In this document: positions 8,566-14,371 of the stretch, in pieces
Position numbering within the stretch: position 1 is the stretch's first letter
Layout: every line of letters begins with the position of its first letter
Notes under the pieces: generated by a model
Databases searched by the model: none
What the model saw: only the letters and a program-made list of their open reading frames with translations
Told to the model about the DNA's origin: nothing
Assembly: GCA_963773665.1 (NCBI GenBank)
Contig: CAVZBZ010000012.1
Coordinates: 1-14,371 of the forward strand
DNA length: 14,371 bases
From: DATJLY01 sp963773665
GTDB taxonomy: Bacteria; Pseudomonadota; Alphaproteobacteria; ATCC43930; CGMCC-115725
Direction: 5' to 3'
Position numbers and translations under genes: made by a program

Positions 8566-8578
8566 CTCTCTCTCGACC
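8566..8578 (-). promoter_or_regulatory. Shared CTCTCTCTCGACC motif upstream of the helicase gene
   Basis: The 13-base motif (plus-strand reading) also occurs at 13292-13304 upstream of the ParB-like gene. A second shared block ACCCGTC lies beyond it in both places (8591-8597 and 13309-13315), although the spacing differs (12 versus 4 bases). The motif starts 45 bases before the helicase ATG and 33 before the ParB ATG. It may be an operator or promoter element common to both genes. Confidence 0.3.
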
Positions 8579-8633
8579 CCACCGGCTCAAACCCGTCCCG
8601 GCCATCCTCTCCCTCTCGGGACGTCCAAGAAGA

Positions 8634-8664
8634 AAAGGGTCCGGCGCTGAGCGCCGGACCCTTT
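8634..8664 (-). terminator. Rho-independent terminator after the DUF6927-like gene
   Basis: AAAGGGTCCGGCGC (8634-8647) pairs perfectly with GCGCCGGACCCTTT (8651-8664) around a three-base loop. On the minus strand the stem is followed by TTTTCTTCTTGG. A 14-bp stem plus a U-rich tail is a classic intrinsic terminator, placed 26 bases after the stop at 8691 and before the helicase gene. Confidence 0.8.
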
Positions 8665-8690
8665 GATGCCGCCCGGAAGAAAACGCCCGC

Positions 8691-9289
8691 TCATCTCGGC
8701 GGCGGATCGACGAGCCGGTAGGTCCGGCTCTTGATGTTGGGAATCCGGTAGAGGCTGCTGGAGCCGGGCGCACGAAAGAGCACGGTGCGATGGCTGCGCG
8801 GGTTGGCGATGACCTCCAGCCGCTGGAAGCTTCGGCCATCGGCGAAGGAGAGCGGTTCGTCGAAGACGATCACCTGGCCCGCGCGCGGGCTCGGCTTGGC
8901 GGCCTTGGCGCGACGGGCGGCGGCGTTTTCGCGGCAGCGAGCCCGCCATTGCAGCGCATGTTAGCGTCGGTCGGCGTCAGCAGATCGAGGATCGACGCGG
9001 GGCAATCGCACTCGTACGGCCCCATCGATTCTTCCATGTCCTTGTAGCCGAAGATGTAGCCCTCGCGGTCGCGCGGATTGTATCGGACGAGGCAGATGGC
9101 GGCCCAGACCTCGCGCTCGCCGGTGGCGATGCGGACCTGTTCCACGGCGGCATAGTAGACGCGCATGCCGACAAGCGCCGAGCGCAGCACTTTCGATATC
9201 GCGTCGGGACGCTCGAAGGTGAACTGGGCGTCGAGATATTGGCGCGGGCCGGAATGGCCCTTGAGGGATTTCATGTAGAGCCAGCCCAT
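8691..9289 (-). CDS. Uncharacterised DUF6927-like protein (frameshifted)
   Basis: ATG at 9289 with a strong AAAGGAG site upstream. It opens MGWLYMKSLKGHSGPRQYLD and continues VYYAAVEQVRIATGEREVW and IFGYKDMEESMGPYECDCP. A one-base deletion near 8956 splits it. After the break it continues WRARCRENAAARRAKAA, then VIVFDEPLSFADGRSFQRLE and ends IKSRTYRLVDPPPR at 8691; about 199 residues. The N-terminal pattern matches small proteins on alphaproteobacterial mobile elements that I remember as DUF6927; the family number is from memory. No catalytic motif or membrane segment is visible. It lies in the small-gene block between ParB and the helicase and is followed by a strong terminator. Function unknown. 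Confidence 0.75.
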
Positions 9290-9369
9290 GGCCGTCTCCT
9301 TTCGATGGGGGATGAAGACGGCGCGCGTGGGGAGCGCGGCGCCGGGTGAGGATTGGAAGATCCCGATGA

Positions 9370-10119
9370 TCAGCCGACCGGAGCGAGCCGTTGCTCGGCT
9401 TCGCGGATCGCCGCGAGCGCGGCGCGAAACTCGGCGGCGCCTTGCTCCTCCGACAGGTCGCTGCGCTCGACGACGGCGAGACAGGCGGCGCGGATGTCGG
9501 CGTCATTGACCGCGTCGGCCGTAAGACGGGTGAGCGTCGGGATCGGCCTCGATTGCTTGGTCGATCTGTTCGCCTGACGGCGTCTTCGCGGATGCGGAGC
9601 AGAACATGCACGCCGTCATCGGCGGCATCTGCCCTCGTTCTCCGCGAGGAAGTCCTCGAGGATGTCATTGGTGGATTTGCCGACGAATCGCGTCCGCCGT
9701 GATCAGCACCGCCATGCCGCCGAAGCCGTCGGGCCGCATCTTCGAACAGGTGAAAGACGTGACCGCCGTGACGTAGCGGAGCGTGGATGAGCGCCGGACG
9801 ATGTCCTGGAAGATGAATTCCCAGGACGTGCCGCTGAAATCGATCTCGATCTCGGTGTCGTCGGCGGATGCGACCGCCACGCGCTCGGCGATGTAGGTGG
9901 TCGCCGTGCTGTCGATTCCCGCGGACGCATCGAACGCCGCCCGAAGTTCGTCGATCGAAAGCCCGATGGCGTCGCTCGGACCGAGAGAGGCGTGGAAGTA
10001 CAGCGCCTCGCCATCCGGCTCGGCGTCGAAGATGAGGCTGAGCACGAGACGTTCGAGCGGCGTCATGTCGGCGACGGGATCGGTTGCTGAATGACGGTCG
10101 GTGAGAAGTAGTCGGCCAT
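9370..10119 (-). CDS. Uncharacterised protein of about 250 residues (frameshifted)
   Basis: Starts at ATG 10119 (MADYFSPTVIQQPIP) with GGAG eight bases upstream. A missing base near 10083 shifts it to ADMTPLERLVLSLIFDAEPD, then EALYFHASLGPSDAIGL, FSGTSWEFIFQDIVRRSS and KMRPDGFGGMAVLITADAI. Another break near 9690 leads into NDILEDFLAENEG and VHVLLRIREDAVR. More breaks follow, and the protein ends FRAALAAIREAEQRLAPVG at a TGA at 9370-9372. Because every break can be bridged without losing codon bias, I treat it as one gene, though two adjacent genes cannot be ruled out near 9680. It is soluble and acidic with no recognised domain. A hairpin ends about 20 bases before its start. Confidence 0.65.
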
Positions 10120-10139
10120 GTCGGGTCTCCAGAAATGCG

Positions 10140-10165
10140 AAAGCCCGGCGCGATGGCCGGGCTTT
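10140..10165 (-). terminator. Intergenic hairpin, twin of 11065-11090
   Basis: AAAGCCCGGC (10140-10149) pairs perfectly with GCCGGGCTTT (10156-10165), loop GCGATG. It lies between the DUF6915-like stop and the next start, 20 bases before that ATG. It could terminate on either strand (the plus side is followed by a T, the minus side by CGCATTTC), or be a repeated 5' leader element. Confidence 0.55.
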
Positions 10166-10190
10166 TCGTTGGGTTGACGTGGAAGAGTGA

Positions 10191-10553
10191 TCAGCCGGCG
10201 GCGGCGAAGGGATCGACGTCGCGATGGATCGGCTGGGCCCGGCCCATCCAGGGTTCGGGGCGGATGCAGCGCACCCAGTCCGCGAAGCTCGGGATGAAGC
10301 CGAGGTCTTCGCGCACATGCTGCTCGCCGATCAGCCGGACCGGCACCACGCGGCCGGTCGAGATCGTGATCGTCGGGCCGAAGAAGCGCTCCAGCATGAA
10401 GATGCCTTCGGCATGATGGCGCAGCGCGCGGTGCCGAAAATCGGCGGTGATCGCTTTCGACTCGTCGAACCACTGATGCAGCGGCAGATAGTCCTCGGCC
10501 GCGCCGCCCCATTTCTTCACCGAGGAAAGCGCGTGATGATAGCAATGTCCCAT
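10191..10553 (-). CDS. DUF6915-like small protein
   Basis: Complete and unbroken: ATG at 10553, 120 residues, stop at 10191. It reads MGHCYHHALSSVKKWGGAAE, then DYLPLHQWFDESKAITADFR, HRALRHHAEGIFMLERFFG, and ends RAQPIHRDVDPFAAAG. The AGGAGG ribosome site five bases upstream overlaps the stop codon of the preceding gene (TGAGGAGG), so the two are very likely co-translated. The histidine-rich pattern (HHAL, HRALRHHAEG) and HQWFDESK are conserved in a small family on alphaproteobacterial elements, which I remember as DUF6915. No function is known. The histidines and acidic residues could bind a metal, but that is speculation. This is the only gene in the window that needs no repair. Confidence 0.82.
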   Translation of the reverse strand: MGHCYHHALSSVKKWGGAAEDYLPLHQWFDESKAITADFRHRALRHHAEGIFMLERFFGPTITISTGRVVPVRLIGEQHVREDLGFIPSFADWVRCIRPEPWMGRAQPIHRDVDPFAAAG

Positions 10554-10563
10554 CGTCGCCTCC

Positions 10564-11044
10564 TCAAAATACGTGCTGGGAATAGTCGGACTCCATGTGC
10601 CGCTCGTTGTAGTCGAGCGTGATGGTCCGTTCGGCGACGTCGAAGGTGAAGTCGCCATAGGCCCCGTCGCTGTTCTCCCAGCCGCCATGGGTCTCCTCGA
10701 GGAAATCGTAGGCGAGCCGCTCGATGGCGTCGCGGACGGTCATCGCCGTGCGTTCGGGCTCGGCCTGGCCCCAGACGGCGGCGCGCGATCTCGACCTCGC
10801 CGGGCGGCAGGGCAACGACGTCGCTCGCCGGCCTTGGCTTCGATGTCCTCGATCTGACCGCTGTCGCCATAGCCGTCGAAGACGACGATGACGATGGTGA
10901 TGCCGGCGGCGGCGAGCGCATCGAACACGGCCGTCTTGTTCGCGGGACGCAATTCGGCGTCGCGGCGCTCATGCTCGGCGCGCTTGGTCTCCCAGTCGGT
11001 GAGCGTCGGGGCCGGCGTCGGCGTGATGGGGAGTGCTCGGTCAT
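10564..11044 (-). CDS. DUF6878-like small protein (frameshifted)
   Basis: ATG at 11044 (MTEHSP), stop TGA at 10564-10566. One base is missing in the CCCC run near 11032, after which the protein reads APTLTDWETKRAEHERRDAE, RPANKTAVFDALAAAGITIV and IVVFDGYGDSGQIEDIEAKA. Two further breaks near 10820 and 10785 connect to DVVALPPGEVEIA, AVWGQAEPERTAMTVRDAIE, YDFLEETHGGWENSDGAYGD and FTFDVAERTITLDYNERHME; about 160 residues. The FDGYGDSGQIE and GGWENSDGAYGDF signatures match a family I remember as DUF6878. It may bind a metal or a ligand through the acidic glycine-rich turns, but no activity is known. It is ten bases from the next gene. Confidence 0.78.
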
Positions 11045-11064
11045 GGCATGGCTCCGAAAGCGAG

Positions 11065-11090
11065 AAAGCCCGGCGCGACGGCCGGGCTTT
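11065..11090 (-). terminator. Intergenic hairpin, twin of 10140-10165
   Basis: AAAGCCCGGC (11065-11074) pairs perfectly with GCCGGGCTTT (11081-11090), loop GCGACG; the stem extends by one G-C pair. It is nearly identical to 10140-10165 and, like it, ends 20 bases before a start codon (11044). It follows the ParB-like stop at 11152. Confidence 0.55.
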
Positions 11091-11151
11091 CGGGTTGGAA
11101 TTGGATGGAGAAACGGGTGCGGGGCGGCCGAAGCCGCCCCGCTGGCGACAG

Positions 11152-13259
11152 TCATTCCGCCGCGATGGCGTGCGGCCTGCTGTTCGTCGGCGTCGGCTGC
11201 CGCCTCGTCCTCGTCGCCGGCGAGGAAGGCCGGCAGCGCCTCGGCCTCGCCGGTCGGCTCGTCGGTCGCCGGTGCCGATCCGTCGGCCAGACGCAGCGGC
11301 TCGGGCAGCCAGCCCGTGCCGTCGAGCAGCCGCTCGGCCTCCTTGGCCATGTCGGCCTTCTTGAGATGGTCGATGAGCTGCGCCGACTGCTCGCCCTTGG
11401 CTTCGCGCACCGCTTCGAGGATGCGCGCCTTCGGAACCCGGCCGAGATAGTTGTCGACGGTCGGCCGCCAGCCGGCCGCCGCCATGTCGAGATTGACGGC
11501 CCGGGCGAGCTGGTCGCCATGGGCGAACGCGCCCGGACGCCGGTTCCACGGCTCCTTCACGACGTTGACGGTGAGCGAGGCGCAGTGCGCGAACAGCGCC
11601 GCCTGGCTGTCGCCGTCGAACGCCGTCAGCGCGTCCCACAGATCGCGCCGGCGCTTCGGGCAACTGCTTGGCCCATTGCGCGTGCCGCGCCTCGATCGCC
11701 TTGGCCGAGGCGGTGTCCGCCAGGCCCGGCGCCTGGGCGCTGAAGCCCGAGTGCTTCGCCGTGATCTCCAGGCAGGTGTCGGACGGCATAGCGGTAGAAG
11801 GCGTCGAGGCAGAGCGCATGCAGCACCGCCTGGAAGGCGACGTGCGGATCGTTCGCCAGCGCGTCCCGCAGCGCCAGCGTGCGATGGGCGGTCAGTTCGG
11901 TCACCAGCCGATCCGAAAGCGGACGGATGGTCGTCGTCCTCCTCCGGCGCCTCCGGCTCGGAGCTGGTCGGCGCGCCGCCGATGGTGATGACGGCCCGCT
12001 GGACGGCGCCGCTCGGTGCCGGCGGCTGCCGCCGTCGTCGTCGCCGTCGCCGCCCTCGCGACCGGCTCAACCGGCGCTTCGTCCTCGGGCCGGACGAAGC
12101 CGCGCTCGATGCGCAGCGCGCCCTCGCCGTCGATGCTGACGAAGACGCCGGCGCGGGCGATCTCGGCCGGATCGTAGCGGACGGGCCGGTCCTCGAACGC
12201 CGCCATGGCGGTCTCGATCTCGCCGAGGCGCTGGTCGACCTCGTCGGGCAATTCGTCGGCTTCGGCGTATTGCTGCCTCGAGGGCGTCGTGTTCGGCCTT
12301 GCAGCGCGGCGAGGCTCGCGTCGCTCCTCGTCGGTGAGATCGACGGTCTCGCCGGTCAGGCGGCGCAGGCCGGCGGTGTGGCCATAGGGGAAGTCGGCGG
12401 CGACCGCGATCCACTTCCAGCCCTCGGCGCGCAAGCGTCTCGGCCTCGGCCTGGAGCTTCTCGATCACCAGCCGATCGAGCAGCGCCGGATCCTGCAGCC
12501 AGCCGCCATCGTCATGCTCGAAGAGGTCGCGCATGACCACGCCGCCGGCGGCCTCATAGGCGTCGACGCCGACGAACTGCGCGCGCCGGTCGGCGGCCCG
12601 GACCGCGCCTTCGGTGAGCTGGCGGCGGATGTAGGTACGGCTCCTTGTTGTAGGAGCGCGACAGCGCCTCCCAGACCTGTTCCTGGCGCGCATGGTCGTT
12701 GGTGACGGTGAACGCCATCAGCTGCTCCAGCGTCATGCCGTCCTCGGCATAGACGTCGAGGAGCTTCTCGGAGACGGCGGCGAGGCGCAGCCGCTGCTTC
12801 ACCACGGTCGGGCGTGACGAAGAAGCGCGCGGCGATCTCCTCCTCGCCGAGGCCCTTGTCGCGCAGGGCCTGGAAGGCGCGGAACTGGTCGAGCGGATGC
12901 AGGGCGACGCGCTGGACATTCTCGGCCAGCGAATCCTCCTCGGCGATGCCGCCCTCGCGCACCACGCAGGGGACGGGCGCGGTCTTGGCCAGGCGCTTCT
13001 GCTTGACCAGCAGTTCGAGCGCCCGGAAGCGGCGGCCGCCGGCCGGGACCTCGAACATGCCGGTCTCCTGGCCCTCGGCGTCGAGGACCGGCCGGACGCT
13101 GAGGCTCTGCAGGAGCGTGCGGCGGGCGATGTCCTCGGCCAGCTCCTCGATCGAGACGCCGGCCTTCACGCGCCGGACGTTGGCCTGGCTCAGCACCAGC
13201 TTGTTGAAGGGGATGTCGCGCGAGGCGCTGAGGGTGATCTTCTGAACGGCGGTAGCCAT
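11152..13259 (-). CDS. Long ParB/Spo0J-family protein (frameshifted)
   Basis: ATG at 13259 (MATAVQKITLSASRDIPFNK), GGAG nine bases upstream, stop TGA at 11152-11154; about 700 residues after repair. The ParB nuclease-like/CTP-binding domain is clear: LSQANVRRVKAGVSIEELAE, PAGGRRFRALELL near residue 75 (the GERR box, here GGRR), SLAENVQRVALHPLDQFRAF near 120, and a helix-turn-helix region GLGEEEIAARFFVTP to VVKQRLRLAAVSEKLLDVYA. A long C-terminal part includes FVGVDAYEAAGGVVMRDLFE and WKWIAVAADFPYGHTAGLRR, an acidic coiled-coil-like stretch and LFAHCASLTVNVVKEPWNR. At least eight single-base breaks are visible (near 12813, 12636, 12433, 12290, 12030, 11930, 11780 and 11655), with a last one near 11172. 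Twice the usual ParB length and no ParA beside it suggest a DNA-binding or DNA-processing role for the element rather than ordinary partition. Confidence 0.87.
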
Positions 13260-13291
13260 GTCGGTATTCTCCGCGACGGGCGGCCGAGAGA

Positions 13292-13304
13292 CTCTCTCTC
13301 GACC
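13292..13304 (-). promoter_or_regulatory. Shared CTCTCTCTCGACC motif upstream of the ParB-like gene
   Basis: Identical to 8566-8578 and likewise followed by ACCCGTC (13309-13315). It starts 33 bases upstream of the ParB-like ATG. It may be a shared operator or promoter part. Confidence 0.3.
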
Positions 13305-13360
13305 TCCAACCCGTCACGAAAACCGGCGCAGCCCTCTCACTCTTCGAGGCCGCAGACCCG

Positions 13361-13391
13361 GAAAGCCGCGGAAGCGGAAACGGCGGCTTTC
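13361..13391 (-). terminator. Hairpin between the ArdC-like and ParB-like genes
   Basis: GAAAGCCGC (13361-13369) pairs with GCGGCTTTC (13383-13391) around a 13-base loop. It lies 22 bases after the ArdC-like stop. No clear U run follows on the minus strand, so it is only a possible terminator or 3'-end structure. Confidence 0.35.
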
Positions 13392-13413
13392 GGCGAAACC
13401 CGGACGGCAATCA

Positions 13414-14371
13414 TCAGGCCGCCTCCCGCTCGTCGGTCGTCGCAGTGGCCGCGACGGGTTCGACGCGGTCGGGCCGGAACGCGAGCAGATAGTCGGCCGC
13501 CTTCGAGGCGGCGCTGGCGGCGCGCACGATGGCGCGGTCGTCCTCGCGCAGCACCTCGAGCCAGGAGCCGAGATAGTCGGCGTGGCGCACCGTCGGCACG
13601 ATGCCGAGCGAGGCGCAGACGAAGGCGCTGGTCATTTCGGCGACCAACTCTTCCTTGCGCATAGATCGCCGAGCCGAAGGATGCCGGACAGGTCGCGGGC
13701 GAGGCGCGAGGGATGGCCGACCCAGTGACCGAGCTCATGCAGGGCCGTCCGGTGCCAGTTGATCGGCTCGAAATAGGCGTCGGGCCGCGGCACCTGCACG
13801 TAATCGTGCGCCGGGCTGTAGAAGGCGCGGTCGCCGCCGATGCGGAAATCGGCGCCGGTCGCGCGCGATCAGCGCCTCGGCCTGCGGCAGGATCAGGCCC
13901 TCGGGCACCGGCGGCGGCGCGGCCATGAGCTCCGTCGGGCAGGTCCTCGCATTGGTCGGTGTTGAACACGGTGAAGCGCTTGAGGAACGGGATCGCGCCG
14001 GGCTCGTCGCCGTCGCGCTCGGCCCGCCGGCGTTCGTCGTCGGGCATGAAGCGGTCGGCATAGACGACGGTCGTGCCGTGCTCGCCCTTGCGGACATTGC
14101 CGCCGAGGCTCAAGCGCCTGGCGAAAGGTGAGCCAGCTCTGGCCGGCGAAGCCGCGCTCGATGACGGCGCCCCAGAGAATGAGCACATTGACGCCGGAGT
14201 AGCGGCGCTGGGTCGCGGCGTTCTTCGGCATGGCGAGCGGCGCCTTCGCCGCCGCCGTCCCCCAGGGCTGGACCCAGGGCACGCGGCCGGCTTCCAGCTC
14301 GGCGATGATCTTGTCGGTGATTTCGGAATAGAGGCTCGTCCGGTCCTGGCCGGAACGAGCGCGAGCGGTGT
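13414..14371 (-). CDS. ArdC-like antirestriction protein with zincin metallopeptidase domain (5' end outside window, frameshifted)
   Basis: The visible part starts inside the gene (ARSGQDRTSLYSEITDKIIA) and ends at a TGA at 13414, about 318 residues, close to full length. The N-terminal ArdC-type ssDNA-binding domain shows GRVPWVQPWG, NAATQRRYSGVNVLILWG, SWLTFRQAL, GGNVRKGEHGTTVVYADRF and FLKRFTVFNTDQCEDLP. The C-terminal zincin domain shows DRAFYSPAHDYVQVPRPDAY, the zinc motif HELGH followed by WVGHPSR, and EELVAEMTSAFVCASLGI with the likely third ligand. Single extra bases lie near 14112, 13938, 13864, 13682 and 13662; each is bridged by clean continuation in another frame. ArdC proteins protect incoming single-stranded plasmid DNA from restriction, and the metallopeptidase may cut host factors. 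It heads the visible gene order, in keeping with early expression after transfer. Confidence 0.88.

Noticed and set aside
13414..14371. Reading the ArdC-like gene as a true pseudogene
   Set aside because: All motifs including HELGH survive, and every break is a single base with clean continuation, as in the neighbouring genes; sequence error is simpler.
1..14371. CRISPR array, tRNA, rRNA or insertion sequence
   Set aside because: I looked for regularly spaced repeats, tRNA-like cloverleafs, transposase motifs and terminal inverted repeats with target duplications and saw none. The paired hairpins are only two copies.

Overview
The window is a GC-rich, almost wholly minus-strand stretch that I read as part of the backbone of an alphaproteobacterial conjugative plasmid or integrative conjugative element. 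The genes resemble those I know from rhizobial and sphingomonad-type elements. This assignment rests on recognised protein families and base composition, because no chromosomal marker, rRNA, tRNA, transposase or CRISPR array is visible.

In the direction of transcription (from high to low coordinates) the order is: an ArdC-like antirestriction protein with a zincin HELGH motif (13414-14371, 5' end outside the window); a long ParB-like protein (11152-13259); four small, poorly characterised proteins (10564-11044, DUF6878-like; 10191-10553, DUF6915-like; 9370-10119, unnamed; 8691-9289, DUF6927-like); a strong terminator hairpin (8634-8664); a very large adenine-methyltransferase/Strawberry-notch-type helicase (4158-8521) overlapping a Toprim primase-like gene (3111-4155); a duplicated leader with a long hairpin; a DUF2493/SLOG protein (1766-2774); an unexplained 600-base gap; a small four-helix membrane protein (691-1168) with a possible coupled 54-residue partner (530-694); a second copy of the duplicated leader; and the start of a DUF736 gene (1-153, truncated by the window edge).

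Taken together, an ArdC-like protein, a ParB-like protein, a methyltransferase-helicase fusion, a Toprim protein and a SLOG protein look like an establishment or antirestriction set. Such a set would act on incoming element DNA just after conjugative entry, as has been argued for phage and conjugative-element polyvalent proteins. The small proteins between ParB and the helicase are candidate undescribed partners.

Nearly every gene except the DUF6915-like one carries one or more single-base indels. The protein sequence continues intact in another frame right after each break, and codon choice stays normal. This points to an unpolished sequence rather than real gene decay, so the features below span the repaired genes. 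The most interesting non-coding signal is a leader of about 180 bases that occurs twice. Each copy lies about 115 bases upstream of a minus-strand start codon, and each contains a long hairpin whose arms differ in sequence but still pair.
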